Positions 9,868 through 18,601 of a stretch of DNA of 64,000 nucleotides are shown in pieces; positions within the stretch are counted from its first letter, which is position 1; each line of letters starts with the position of its first letter. The notes beneath the pieces were generated by a model. The model saw only the letters and a list, made by a program, of their open reading frames with translations, did no database searches and was not told where the DNA came from. The position numbers and the translations under genes were made by a program. Origin of the DNA: Actinomadura viridilutea (lineage in GTDB: Bacteria > Actinomycetota > Actinomycetes > Streptosporangiales > Streptosporangiaceae); assembly GCA_003001795.1 (NCBI GenBank), contig PVNI01000005.1, forward strand, positions 306,979 to 370,978, given 5' to 3'.

Positions 9868-10683
9868 TCACGTCCCCGCGGAACGCTCCTTGAGGTAGTC
9901 GAGCTGCGCCTGGACGGACCACTCGGCGGCGGGCCACAGGGACCGGTCGACGTCGGCGTAGACGCGTTCGACCACTTCCCGCGCGGTGCGGGCGCCCGCG
10001 GCCACGGCCGCCTCCACCTGCGCCAGCCGCTCGCGGCGGTGGGCGATGTAGCGGTCGAGGGCGGCGATCGGGTCGTCGAGGCGGGGGCCGTGGCCGGGCA
10101 GGATCGTCGCCGCCTCCATGTCCTCGGCGAACCGGCGCAGCCGGTCCAGGGACGCCAGGTAGTCGCCGAGCTTGCCCTCGAGCACCGTGGTGCCGTACCC
10201 GAGCACGGTGTCCCCGGTGAGGACGGCGCGGTCGGCGGGCAGCCAGAACGTCAGCGAGTCGTCGGAGTGGCCGGGCGTCTCCATCACGCGCAGCTCCAGG
10301 CCCCCGGTGGTGACCACGTCCCCTTCGGCCAGGCCCTCGTCGCCGAGCCGGTGCCGGGGGTCCAGGGCCCGGACGGGGACGGGTCCGCCCCGCCGTCCGG
10401 CGGCCCGCGCGGCCAGCTCCGCGAACCGCCCGGCGCCCTCCGCGTGGTCGGGGTGCCCGTGCGTCAGCAGGACGAGCGCGACCCGCCGCCCCTGCGCCGA
10501 GACGGTGCGCACCACGCGTTCCAGGTGCGCGTCGTCCTCGGGACCGGGGTCGATGACGACCGCCTCCTCCGCGCCGGGCTCGGCGACGACCCAGGTGTTG
10601 GTGCCGTCCAGGGTCATCGGCGACGGGTTCGGCGCGAGCACGCAGGTCGCCCGCTCGGTCCCCATCCCGTCGATCTCGCTCAT
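9868..10683 (-). CDS. MBL-fold metallo-hydrolase (RNase Z/glyoxalase II-like group)
   Basis: The 271-residue cytoplasmic protein has the zinc-binding motif LLTHGHPDHAEG near residue 75, a second metal-ligand histidine in METPGHSDDSLTFWL near 155, and LTGDTVLGYG near 180. The order fits the LACTB2-like metallo-beta-lactamase group (hydrolase or endoribonuclease). ATG 10683 follows GAAGGATGGGTGAG; an alternative ATG three codons upstream is too close to that sequence. The C-terminal helices (about 205-271) match the winged region seen in LACTB2 relatives. It lies just downstream of a Nudix gene on the same strand, as in many actinomycetes. The substrate is unknown. Confidence 0.85.
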   Translation of the reverse strand: MSEIDGMGTERATCVLAPNPSPMTLDGTNTWVVAEPGAEEAVVIDPGPEDDAHLERVVRTVSAQGRRVALVLLTHGHPDHAEGAGRFAELAARAAGRRGGPVPVRALDPRHRLGDEGLAEGDVVTTGGLELRVMETPGHSDDSLTFWLPADRAVLTGDTVLGYGTTVLEGKLGDYLASLDRLRRFAEDMEAATILPGHGPRLDDPIAALDRYIAHRRERLAQVEAAVAAGARTAREVVERVYADVDRSLWPAAEWSVQAQLDYLKERSAGT

Positions 10684-10813
10684 CTCACCCATCCTTCAGG
10701 TCGGGCGCCGCGGCGCCGACCGCCGGCGCAGGCGGGCCGGCCGGGGCCGGGGGACGCGGCGCCGACGGTGCCGCCCACCGCCGGGCGGGCCGCCGACGTC
10801 CGGGCACGGCCGC

Positions 10814-11713
10814 TCATCCCCGCGCATCGCGGGGGCCGGTCACGGGCGGGAGCACCAGGTACGGCTCCCCGTCGATGATCTCCGCCGTGGGCTGGTGCGT
10901 CTCGATCCGCCGCCGGGCCGCCAGCACGTCGGCGACCGTCCGGTACTCCGACAGCTCGGTCAGGGTGGCCATGGTCGGCGGCATGAGGAACCACTCGCCG
11001 GCGCGGGCCCGCTCCAGCGCGTCCTGGGGCCGCACCCACGTCACATGGTCGGCCTCGGTGCTGACGTCGCCGGCCCGCTGCCCCGGCGGGATCGCGGCGA
11101 CGAAGAAGCGCGTGTCGTACCGCTTCGGCTCCACCTCGGGCGTGATCCAGTGCGCCCACGGCCTCAGCAGGTCCGACCGCAGCACCAGCCCGCGGCGGTC
11201 CAGCATCTCGGCCAGCGACAGGGTGCGGGCGAGCAGCGCCTGCCGGTCGGCCTCCCACGCGTCGCCCCGGGTGTCGTCGACCACGGACGTCTCGGCGGGG
11301 CCGGCGAGCAGGATCAGGCTCTCCTCGAACGTCTCGCGCACCGCCGCGCAGACCAGCTCCCGCGCCAGCTTCTCCCCGGCGCCGAACGCGGCGCCCCACT
11401 CCGCCGGGGACGGCCCCGCCCAGGCGATGTCCGCGTCGCCGTCGCGCGGGTCCACCGACCCGCCGGGGAACACGTACGCCCCCGGCGCGAACGCCATCGA
11501 GGACACCCGCCGCAGCATGAACACCTGCAGGCCGTGCTCGGGATGGTCCCGCAGGACGGCCACGGTCGCGGCGTCCCGCGCGGGCGCCGGCTCGATCCGC
11601 CCGGCCCGTATGCCCTCGATCCGCTCGACGAACTGCGCCGGAAGCTTCAACCCGTTCACCGCTGGCCGTCCCCGGCCGTGCGGCGCGCCGCTCCCCCGCG
11701 GCCGACTCGACAC
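10814..11713 (-). CDS. Nudix hydrolase with NUDT19-like inserted Nudix box
   Basis: The product is up to 299 residues. The Nudix signature is split: GGSVDPRDGD near residue 85 and RETFEES near 127 are separated by about 30 extra residues instead of the usual seven to nine. This insertion is typical of the NUDT19/RP2p-like branch, some of which cleave CoA esters. A proline/arginine-rich N-terminus of about 18 residues suggests that translation may begin at an internal GTG at 11659 before NGLKLPAQFVERI; neither site has a strong ribosome binding site. It is followed by the MBL hydrolase gene on the same strand. The substrate is not assignable. Confidence 0.75.
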   Translation of the reverse strand: MSSRPRGSGAPHGRGRPAVNGLKLPAQFVERIEGIRAGRIEPAPARDAATVAVLRDHPEHGLQVFMLRRVSSMAFAPGAYVFPGGSVDPRDGDADIAWAGPSPAEWGAAFGAGEKLARELVCAAVRETFEESLILLAGPAETSVVDDTRGDAWEADRQALLARTLSLAEMLDRRGLVLRSDLLRPWAHWITPEVEPKRYDTRFFVAAIPPGQRAGDVSTEADHVTWVRPQDALERARAGEWFLMPPTMATLTELSEYRTVADVLAARRRIETHQPTAEIIDGEPYLVLPPVTGPRDARG

Positions 11714-11871
11714 ATCCCCATGGGGGCTAATTCGGACACACCGAATGCCATTCCGTCAACCCCGCGACCCCAGGCCGCCGCAGCCGCCGACCCCGCGGAC
11801 CGGGACGGGACGGCGGCCACCGACGGCCGCGGGACCGCGCGGGGTCGAGCCCACGGCCGCCGCTCGCGGGT

Positions 11872-12339
11872 TCAGGAGACCTCCGCGATGAGCTCCACTT
11901 CGACGGGCGCGTTCAGCGGGAGCGCCGCCACGCCGACCGCGCTGCGCGCGTGCCGGCCCGCGTCCCCGAACACGTCGCGGAGCAGGTCGCTGGCCCCGTT
12001 GACGACCTTCGGCTGGTCGTAGAAGTCCGGCGCGCTGGCCACGAAGCCGACGACCTTGACGATGCGCCGCACCCGGGACAGCTCCCCGACCTCGGCGCGC
12101 AGCGCGGCGATCGCGTTGAGCGCGCAGATGCGGGCCTGCTCGACGGCGTCCTCCAGGCCGACCTCGGCGCCGACCTTGCCCGTCACGCGCAGCTCGCCCT
12201 TGACGAACGGCACCTGCCCGGCGGTGTAGACCAGGGAGCCGGTGCGGACCGTGGGCACGTACGACCCGGCCGGCGCGGCGACCTCGGGCAGCTCCAGCCC
12301 GAGCTCGCGGAGCCGCTCCTCGGGCGTGCCCGCCGTCAC
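11872..12339 (-). CDS. RidA/YjgF-family enamine/imine deaminase
   Basis: RidA proteins hydrolyse reactive 2-aminoacrylate and related enamines released by PLP enzymes. The 155-residue protein shows SLVYTAGQVPFVKGEL near residue 35 and the C-terminal family signature RSAVGVAALPLNAPVEVELIA (split here: RSAVGVAALP then LNAPVEVE), which contains the conserved arginine that salt-bridges substrate. It is longer than E. coli RidA (128) because of an N-terminal extension typical of the actinobacterial subgroup. Its GTG start overlaps the stop codon of the upstream DUF4177 gene by four bases, so the two are translationally coupled. Confidence 0.88.
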   Translation of the reverse strand: MTAGTPEERLRELGLELPEVAAPAGSYVPTVRTGSLVYTAGQVPFVKGELRVTGKVGAEVGLEDAVEQARICALNAIAALRAEVGELSRVRRIVKVVGFVASAPDFYDQPKVVNGASDLLRDVFGDAGRHARSAVGVAALPLNAPVEVELIAEVS

Positions 12340-12497
12340 TTCTCCTCCAGCGGCCGCTTGAAGTAGGCCACCAGGTTCTCAGGGTTGGGCCCCGGCAGGA
12401 CGGTGACGAGCTCCCACCCGTCCTGGCCCCAGGTGTCGAGGATCTGCTTGGTCGCGTGGACCAGCAGCGGAACGGTCGCGTACTCCCACTTCTTCAT
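12336..12497 (-). CDS. DUF4177 small protein, 53 residues
   Basis: This short gene begins MKKWEYATVPLLVHATKQ and ends FKRPLEEK. The central DTWGQDGWELVTVLPG matches the DUF4177 signature (WExxT...xxGWELV), a small family of unknown function. Its TGA overlaps the GTG of the RidA gene (GTGA), the clearest sign that it is real and coupled to RidA. The protein is soluble, with no cysteine and no membrane segment. The promoter would lie in the interval 12498-12567 shared with the HxlR gene's 3' end. Confidence 0.82.
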   Translation of the reverse strand: MKKWEYATVPLLVHATKQILDTWGQDGWELVTVLPGPNPENLVAYFKRPLEEK

Positions 12498-12567
12498 GGC
12501 CACTCAGCCTAGCGACCGCCTCTTTCCCGCCCCCGGCGCGGTCTTCTCTCCCCCGGCGGGGCCGAGA

Positions 12568-12969
12568 TCAGGGCCGGGACGCGTCGTACCGGGCGCGGGC
12601 GGCGTGGATCTCGTCGATGTGCTCGTCGGCCCACTGCTTGATCGCGGCCAGCAGCGGGACGAGGCGCTCGCCGAGCGGAGTGAGGGCGTAGCGGACGCGC
12701 ACCGGAACGGCGGGGGTGACCTCGCGCGTCACGAAGCCGTCGCGCTCCAGGGCGCGCAGCGTCTGGGTGAGCATCTTGGCGCTGGCCGCGGGCAGCGCCC
12801 GGCTGAGCTCGGCGTAGCGGCGCGGCCCGTCGGCCAGCCGGGACAGCACCAGCGACACCCACTTGGACCCGATGATCTCCAACACCTGGTGCGCGGGACA
12901 CACCTGCAGGTACTCCTCGAACGCGGCCTTGGCGGCCTGCCGGCGCTGCGCGGCGGTCATCGTCGCCAT
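12568..12969 (-). CDS. HxlR/DUF24-family redox-type regulator, QorR-like
   Basis: The 133-residue winged-helix protein begins MATMTAAQRR. It has the HxlR core with CPAHQVLEIIGSKWVSLVL near residue 24 (the CP cysteine is the redox/quinone sensor in YodB, CatR and QorR), then RYAELSRAL and the wing around LTPLGERLVPLL. ATG 12969 is chosen because GGAGG lies 11 bases upstream; a GTG four codons earlier overlaps that site. It is divergent from an NADPH:quinone-type oxidoreductase 126 bases away, the same arrangement as QorR and qor2 in Corynebacterium, so it probably represses that gene. The inducer is inferred, not shown. Confidence 0.85.
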   Translation of the reverse strand: MATMTAAQRRQAAKAAFEEYLQVCPAHQVLEIIGSKWVSLVLSRLADGPRRYAELSRALPAASAKMLTQTLRALERDGFVTREVTPAVPVRVRYALTPLGERLVPLLAAIKQWADEHIDEIHAARARYDASRP

Positions 12970-13095
12970 CTGCGGTTTCACCTCCGGGTGCCGAACGCAC
13001 TTTCAGGTAACTCCTTCCGGCGCGCCGGCTGTTCCGGCGACCGTGATCGGTGCGGGAGGTCTCCCGCTGCACATCCGTCGACAGGGAGTTCGATC

Positions 13096-14052
13096 ATGCG
13101 TGCGATCATCGTCAAGGAGCCCGGGGGCATCGAGGCGCTGCAGGAGGTCGAGGTCGCCGAGCCCGTCCCGGGACCGCGCCAGGTGCGCGTCCGGGTCGCC
13201 GCGGCGGCGGTCAATCCGGTGGACGTGGCCGTCCGGAACGGAGCGCTGGCGCACGCCGGCGTGATGCCCCTGCCGGGCGGGCCCGGATCGCGGGACGCCT
13301 TCGGCCTGGGCTGGGACGTCGCCGGAACGGTCGACGCCGTAGGGCCCGACGTGGAGCGTCTGGCCGTGGGCGACGAGGTCTTCGGCGTGAAGGACCGTCT
13401 CGACGTCCCCGTGGGCACCCACGCGGAGGCCGTCGTCCTGGACGTGGACGCCGTGGCGCGCGCGCCGCGGTCCGTCGACGCCGTCCACGCCGCCACGGTG
13501 CCGCTGAACGGGTTGACCGCGTTGCAGGCGCTGGACCTGCTCGACCTTCCGCCCGGGGCCACGGTGCTCGTCACCGGGGCGGCCGGCGCGGTCGGCGGCT
13601 ACGCGGTCGAGCTCGCCGCGCACCGCGGACTGCGCGTGGTGGCGTCCGCCGCGGCCGCCGACGAAGCGCTGGTGCGCGGGTTCGGCGCCGAGCACTTCGT
13701 GCCGCGCGGCGCTCACCTCGGCGACGCCGTCCGCGCACTCGTCCCGGGCGGGGTGGACGGCGCGATCGACGCCGCCGTCACCGGCCTCGCGGCAATGGAG
13801 GCGGTGCGCAACGGCGGGGCGTTCGTCGCGGTCCTCGGCGGCCCCGCGGTGCCGCCCCCGGTGCGCGGCATCCGCGTCGCCAACGTGTGGATCCGCGCCG
13901 ACGCCGCGCAGCTGGACCTGCTGGCGGCGCTGGTCGACGCCGGCCGGCTGACGCCCCGGGTGGCGCGGACGCTGCCGCTGTCGCAGGCCGCCGAGGCGCA
14001 CCGCCTGCTGGAGCAGGGCGGTCTGCGGGGACGCCTGGTCCTGACGCCGTAG
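13096..14052 (+). CDS. Zeta-crystallin-type NADP-dependent oxidoreductase (MDR family)
   Basis: The 318-residue protein is a zinc-free medium-chain dehydrogenase/reductase. The GroES-like N-domain begins MRAIIVKEPGG, and the nucleotide-binding motif TGAAGAVGGYAVELA lies near residue 158. It lacks the catalytic and structural zinc cysteines of alcohol dehydrogenases, which fits quinone or enone reductases. ATG 13096 follows AGGGAG at 13083-13088. It is divergent from the HxlR regulator, which most likely controls it in response to quinones or other electrophiles. The C-terminus ends LLEQGGLRGRLVLTP, so the chain looks complete. Confidence 0.88.
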   Translation: MRAIIVKEPGGIEALQEVEVAEPVPGPRQVRVRVAAAAVNPVDVAVRNGALAHAGVMPLPGGPGSRDAFGLGWDVAGTVDAVGPDVERLAVGDEVFGVKDRLDVPVGTHAEAVVLDVDAVARAPRSVDAVHAATVPLNGLTALQALDLLDLPPGATVLVTGAAGAVGGYAVELAAHRGLRVVASAAAADEALVRGFGAEHFVPRGAHLGDAVRALVPGGVDGAIDAAVTGLAAMEAVRNGGAFVAVLGGPAVPPPVRGIRVANVWIRADAAQLDLLAALVDAGRLTPRVARTLPLSQAAEAHRLLEQGGLRGRLVLTP

Positions 14053-14055
14053 CCG

Positions 14056-15147
14056 TCACCGCCCGCCGGGGTCCTCCGGTTCCCCGGCGGGCCGTCCCGC
14101 AGGCTCCCCCGAGGGCGGCGCGGCGGTCTCATCCGAGGACGACCGGGCGTCGGCGATGCCCTGCCGCCCCTCGGGGGCGGGACCGGCGAGCGGCGAGGCG
14201 GTCTTGTGCGACGGCTGGTCCAGGCCGATGACCGGCGGGACGTCCTTGGTCGACTGAAGCGCCGGGCCGCTCTCGGCGGCCTTGGCGAGCTCCTCCTCGG
14301 CCTTGGCGAGGCGTTCGCCGAGGTCGGTCTTGCCCTCGCCGCCGGATCGGGCCGCCGCGCCGGAGCCGCCGGTCATCCGGTCGAAGAACCGCAGCAGCTC
14401 CACCGGGAACGGCATGATCAGCGTGCTGTTCTTCTCGGCCGACACGTCCACGACCGTCTGCAGCAGCCGCAGCTGCAGGGCGGCCGGGTCCTGGGACATG
14501 ATCTCGGCGGCCGCGGCCAGCCGCTTGGACGCCTGGAACTCGCCGTCCGCCGCGATGATCCGGGCGCGGCGCTCCCGTTCGGCCTCGGCCTGCCGGGCCA
14601 TGGACCGCTTCATGCCCTCCGGCAGCGACACGTCCTTGATCTCGACGCGTTCGATGCGGATGCCCCACGGGCCCTCGGTGATCTCGTCCATGATCGAGCG
14701 GAGCCGCAGGTTGATCTTCTCGCGCTCGCCCAGCAGCTCCTGCATGTCGGTCTGGCCGATCACCGAACGCAGCGAGGTCTGCCCGATCTGGGACACCGCG
14801 TACCCGTAGTTCTGCACGTTGACGATGGCCTTCACCGGGTCGATCACGCGGAAGTAGACGACCGCGTCGACCCGCACGGACACGTTGTCCTGGGTGATGC
14901 CCTCCTGCGCCGGCACGTTCATGGTGACCGTCTGCCGGTTGACCTTCTGCATCCGCTCCACGATCGGGATGATCATGGTGAGGCCGGGCGGCCGGACCGC
15001 GCCGGGACGCAGGCTGTCGCCGCGCCGCACCTGCCCGAACCGGAAGACGATGCCGTGCTCGTACTGCTGCACCACCCGAAGGGACGACCCGGCGGCGATC
15101 AAAGCCAGGAGGACGACGATGAAGACGATGGTGAGTGTTACCGCCAT
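14056..15147 (-). CDS. SPFH/band 7 (stomatin-like) membrane protein
   Basis: The 363-residue protein starts MAVTLTIVFIVVLLALIAAG, a single N-terminal membrane anchor, followed by the SPFH domain (about 25-190, VVQQYEHGIVFRFGQV and IERVEIKDVSLPEGM) and a coiled coil rich in AEAERERRARIIAADGE. Stomatin-like proteins organise membrane microdomains and can guide membrane proteases. The last 100 residues are Glu/Ala/Pro-rich and probably disordered. The in-frame extension to 15498 is rejected because the ATG at 15147 gives the membrane anchor at the N-terminus and AAAGG lies upstream. No NfeD partner is adjacent. It converges with the oxidoreductase gene with only 3 bases between stops. Confidence 0.88.
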   Translation of the reverse strand: MAVTLTIVFIVVLLALIAAGSSLRVVQQYEHGIVFRFGQVRRGDSLRPGAVRPPGLTMIIPIVERMQKVNRQTVTMNVPAQEGITQDNVSVRVDAVVYFRVIDPVKAIVNVQNYGYAVSQIGQTSLRSVIGQTDMQELLGEREKINLRLRSIMDEITEGPWGIRIERVEIKDVSLPEGMKRSMARQAEAERERRARIIAADGEFQASKRLAAAAEIMSQDPAALQLRLLQTVVDVSAEKNSTLIMPFPVELLRFFDRMTGGSGAAARSGGEGKTDLGERLAKAEEELAKAAESGPALQSTKDVPPVIGLDQPSHKTASPLAGPAPEGRQGIADARSSSDETAAPPSGEPAGRPAGEPEDPGGR

Positions 15148-15573
15148 CACGGGCACCTTTCGTTGACGGGCCCGAACTCCCCGGACCACCGGGGACCTGA
15201 GCGTCGCGGACGCGGCGCCGCGACGGCGGCGCGGCGGACCTCCGCGACGGCGGCGCCGACCCGCGGAGGTCCGGTACCGTCCCGCGGCGGCGCCCGGTCG
15301 CTTCGGGACGGCGCGGCCGACGCGAACGTCCCGGCCGGTTCGGGGCGGAGCGGCCGGGCCGGAATCGACCTGGACGACCCGCCGGCCCGGACGGTTCAGG
15401 CGGGCGGAACCCGAGGGATCGGTCTCACGTTTCCTACCCAACTTCCTGGGCACGGCCCACACAACGCTCTGGAAGGGGGATCTCGGCGGGACGCGCAACC
15501 GTGTCAGGGATCACTTGCACGAGGGGCCGGGCGCCCTCTCACGTCCTCGCCGGGCGAAGATATGGTCGATCGG

Positions 15574-16569
15574 GTGAGCGCGAAGGACACCGACTGGGAC
15601 GGCGTGCGTCTGCACGTGGTCACGGGCAAGGGCGGGACCGGCAAGACCACGGTCGCCGCCGCCCTGGCGCTGGCGCTGGCCGCCGGCGGCCGCAAGGTGC
15701 TGCTGGTCGAGGTCGAGGGGCGGCAGGGCATCGCCCAGCTGTTCGACTGCCCGCCGCTGCCGTACGAGGAGCGCCGCGTCGCCGTCGCCCCGGACGGCGG
15801 GGACGTCTACGCGCTCGCCATCGACACCGAAGAGGCGCTCATCGAGTACCTCGAGATGTTCTACAACCTCAAACGGGCCGGGAAGGCCATGACCCGGCTC
15901 GGCGTGGTCGACTTCGTCACCGCTATCGCCCCCGGCCTGCGCGACGTGATCCTCACCGGGAAGACCAGCGAGGCCGTCCGCCGCCGCGACTCCTCCGGCG
16001 CGTTCGTCTACGACGCGGTGGTCATGGACGCCCCGCCCACCGGCCGCATCACCAAGTTCCTCAACGTCAACGAGGAGGTGTCCGGCCTGGCCAAGGTGGG
16101 CCCCATCCGCAACCACGCCGACACGGTCATGCGGGTGGTGCGCAGCCCCGAGACGGCGGTGCACTTCGTCACGCTGCTGGAGGAGATGCCCGTCCAGGAG
16201 ACCATGGACGGCGTCGCCGAGCTGCGCGCCGCCGGCCTGCCGGTCGGCGGCGTGATCATCAACATGGAGCACCCGCCGATGCTCGACGACGACGCGCTGG
16301 CCGCCGCGGCCGAGGGCGCCCTCGACCCCGACGCGGTCGTCCGCGGCCTCAAGGCCGCCGGCCTGGAGCACGGCGCCGAGTCGATCGCCGCCGTGCTGAC
16401 CGCCGAGGCCGCCGAGCACGCCCGCCGCACCGCGCTGCAGCGCCGCGAGAAGCGGCGCCTGGAGACTTTGGACCGGCCGCGCTACGTCCTGCCGCTGCTG
16501 CCGGACGGCATGGACCTGGCCGGCCTGTACGACCTGGCGCAGGCCCTGCGCGAGCAGGGTGCGGCATGA
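15574..16569 (+). CDS. ArsA/GET3-like ATPase, first of pair
   Basis: The 331-residue cytoplasmic protein has a deviant Walker A GKGGTGKTT near residue 17 and the Walker B-like VVMDAPPTGR near 150, as in the ArsA/Get3 family. No As(III)-binding cysteine triad is visible, so arsenite transport is unlikely. In mycobacteria the matching adjacent pair, next to whiB4, is treated as a bacterial Get3-like complex. GTG 15574 is chosen because TATGGT at 15561-15566 lies 7 bases upstream (leaderless); an ATG at 15562 sits inside that box. It is followed after 22 bases by its partner gene. Confidence 0.85.
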   Translation: MSAKDTDWDGVRLHVVTGKGGTGKTTVAAALALALAAGGRKVLLVEVEGRQGIAQLFDCPPLPYEERRVAVAPDGGDVYALAIDTEEALIEYLEMFYNLKRAGKAMTRLGVVDFVTAIAPGLRDVILTGKTSEAVRRRDSSGAFVYDAVVMDAPPTGRITKFLNVNEEVSGLAKVGPIRNHADTVMRVVRSPETAVHFVTLLEEMPVQETMDGVAELRAAGLPVGGVIINMEHPPMLDDDALAAAAEGALDPDAVVRGLKAAGLEHGAESIAAVLTAEAAEHARRTALQRREKRRLETLDRPRYVLPLLPDGMDLAGLYDLAQALREQGAA

Positions 16570-16591
16570 CCAGCGGAAGGGACGGCCCACG

Positions 16592-17746
16592 ATGAGCCCC
16601 ACCGGCAAGACCCCGCCGCGCCTGGACGTGGACGCGCTGCTCGACGACCCCCGCACGAAGATCATCGTGTGCTGCGGGTCGGGCGGCGTCGGCAAGACCA
16701 CCACCGCCGCGGCGCTCGGCCTGCGCGCCGCCGAACGCGGCCGCGACGTCGTCGTGCTCACCGTCGACCCGGCCCGGCGGCTGGCCCAGTCCATGGGCCT
16801 GTCCGAGCTGGACAACAACCCGCGCCGCATCGACATCGACGGCGACGGCGAGCTGCACGCCATGATGCTCGACATGAAGCGCACCTTCGACGAGATCGTC
16901 GAGGCGCACGCCGACCCCGACCGGGCCAAGCAGATCCTGGCCAACCCCTTCTACCAGTCGCTGTCGTCCAGCCTGTCGGGCACGCAGGAGTACATGGCGA
17001 TGGAGAAGCTCGGCCAGCTGCACCGCTCCGGCGCCTGGGACCTCATCGTCGTCGACACCCCGCCGTCGCGGAACGCGCTGGACTTCCTGGACGCGCCCGC
17101 CCGCATGGGCCGGCTGCTGGACGGCCGGTTCATGAAGATCCTCGCCGCGCCCGCCAAGACCGGCGGCCGGTTCGGCGTCAAGGTGCTCAGCGCCGGGTTC
17201 GGCATGTTCACCGGCGTGCTCAACAAGGTGCTCGGCATGCAGCTGCTGCGCGACGTGCAGACGTTCGTCGCCGCGTTCGACACGATGTTCGGCGGGTTCC
17301 GCGAACGCGCCGAGAAGACGTTCCGGCTGCTGCAGACGCCCGGCACCGCGTTCCTGGTGGTGGCCGCGCCCGAGCCGGACGCGCTGCGCGAGGCGTCCTA
17401 CTTCGTCGAGCGCCTGGCCGAGGAGCGCATGCCGCTGGCCGGGCTGGTCGTCAACCGGGTCCACCGGTCGGCGGCCGACGGCCTGTCGGCGGCCCGCAGC
17501 CTCGCCGCCGCCGAGACGCTGGAGGAACGCGGCGACCATCCCCTCACCGCCGCGCTGCTGCGCCTGCACGCCGACCGCATGCAGCTGGCCGCGCGTCAGG
17601 AACGCCTGTGCGAGCACTTCACGTCCGCGCACCCGACCGTGCCGGTGACGACCGTCCCCGCGTACGCCGAGGACGTCTGCGACCTGGACGGCCTGCGCCT
17701 CATCGGCCGGGACCTGGCCGCCGCCGACCCCGCCACCGCCGCCTGA
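16592..17746 (+). CDS. ArsA/GET3-like ATPase, second of pair
   Basis: The 384-residue paralogue of the preceding ATPase has Walker A GSGGVGKTTTAAALGL near residue 27, a switch-like TVDPARRLAQSMGL near 55 and VVDTPPSRNALDF near 148. The latter two resemble the classical ArsA ATP-binding half more closely than the first gene does. ATG 16592 follows GGAAGGGACGG; a GTG at 16559 would overlap the upstream gene. The two proteins probably form a heteromer. The partner substrate (tail-anchored proteins or an oxyanion) cannot be decided here. A 17-bp hairpin terminator ends the operon. Confidence 0.87.
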   Translation: MSPTGKTPPRLDVDALLDDPRTKIIVCCGSGGVGKTTTAAALGLRAAERGRDVVVLTVDPARRLAQSMGLSELDNNPRRIDIDGDGELHAMMLDMKRTFDEIVEAHADPDRAKQILANPFYQSLSSSLSGTQEYMAMEKLGQLHRSGAWDLIVVDTPPSRNALDFLDAPARMGRLLDGRFMKILAAPAKTGGRFGVKVLSAGFGMFTGVLNKVLGMQLLRDVQTFVAAFDTMFGGFRERAEKTFRLLQTPGTAFLVVAAPEPDALREASYFVERLAEERMPLAGLVVNRVHRSAADGLSAARSLAAAETLEERGDHPLTAALLRLHADRMQLAARQERLCEHFTSAHPTVPVTTVPAYAEDVCDLDGLRLIGRDLAAADPATAA

Positions 17747-17830
17747 CCCGGCGCCCTCGCGCCGCGGCCGCGCGGCGCGCGAGACCGCCCGCGTGCACGC
17801 AGCGCAACGCCGCGGTTCGCGACCGCAAAC

Positions 17831-17871
17831 GACCGTGGGCACACGCCACGGACTGGCGTGTGCCCACGGTC
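17831..17871. terminator. Bidirectional terminator between the ArsA pair and wblA
   Basis: A perfect 17-bp inverted repeat (GACCGTGGGCACACGCC at 17831-17847 and its complement at 17855-17871) with a 7-base loop lies between two convergent genes. Confidence 0.85.
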
Positions 17872-17957
17872 ACTCGGTGGTTGGACCCTGCCGATCGGGT
17901 GCCCGGACGCCCGGGCTCCCCATTCCGCCCGGCACCGCCGCTACGGCGGTGCGACAG

Positions 17958-18272
17958 TCAGCTGGCGACGAGCTCGCCCTCCTTGGACGCCTCGACCCGC
18001 CGCTCGTACGCCTCCTTGGCGGTCTCCAGCAGTTCGCGCCACGATTTCACGTCCGGACGCCGACGCAGCAGGGCCCGACGCTCACGCTCGGTCATCCCAC
18101 CCCAGACACCGAACTCGATCCGGTTGTCGAGAGCGTCGGCGAGACACTCGGTGCGCACCGGGCAGCCGCGGCAGATGAGCTTGGCCCGGTTCTGCGCTGC
18201 TCCCTGCACGAACAGGGCGTCTGGATCCGCGTTACGGCAGGCGGCGCGGGCGGTCCAATCCGTGATCCACAT
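17958..18272 (-). CDS. wblA: WhiB-family iron-sulfur regulator, WblA/WhiB4 type
   Basis: The 104-residue Wbl protein has four cluster-ligand cysteines (ACRN near 12, ICRGCPVRTEC near 34-43), the GVWGG turn at about 59-63 and the basic ERERRALLRRRP segment. Wbl proteins bind a [4Fe-4S] cluster and work with sigma factors; WblA controls development and antibiotic repression in Streptomyces, and WhiB4 controls redox responses in mycobacteria. Its place beside the ArsA pair and a PASTA penicillin-binding protein supports this subgroup. Translation starts at ATG 18272 after AGGGGAG on the minus strand. A 329-base upstream region, long for this window, suggests layered regulation. Confidence 0.92.
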   Translation of the reverse strand: MWITDWTARAACRNADPDALFVQGAAQNRAKLICRGCPVRTECLADALDNRIEFGVWGGMTERERRALLRRRPDVKSWRELLETAKEAYERRVEASKEGELVAS

Positions 18273-18601
18273 CTTGGCCCCACTCCCCTAGGGTCTGTGT
18301 CGATTTGCGCTCCTTGGCCAGACGGGCGCGGACGTCAGGCCGCCAAACGAAAGCCGTGGGGAAGAACTTACGGAAGCAAGGGGGGATCCAACAGCCCCCG
18401 ATGGGCCCATTCTCGATATAGCCCGGCAGGGCCATACCGCCGGAACGGACTAGTTACCTCTCCTTGACGCACGAGGTAGCGCGCCGGTTGACGGCACGGG
18501 GGTGATCAGACGGCGCCGGCCCCGTCGCGGAACGCAGCGGTCATGCACGGGACGCGAAAGAGGTCCCTTATGCGCAGCAAGTCCCGCGTACCCTAGGGCT
18601 C
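18273..18601. other. Divergent regulatory region between wblA and the PBP gene
   Basis: No gene is seen. The right end has TACCCT at 18589-18594, 7 bases before the GTG of the PBP gene. TTGACG occurs at 18463 and TTGACGG at 18489, possible -35 elements. The rest has no obvious repeat. Confidence 0.5.

Noticed and set aside
15574..17746. ArsA-like pair as an arsenic resistance operon
   Set aside because: No arsB, arsC, arsD or arsR gene is near and the cysteines needed for arsenite binding are not evident; the whiB4-linked Get3-like interpretation fits better.
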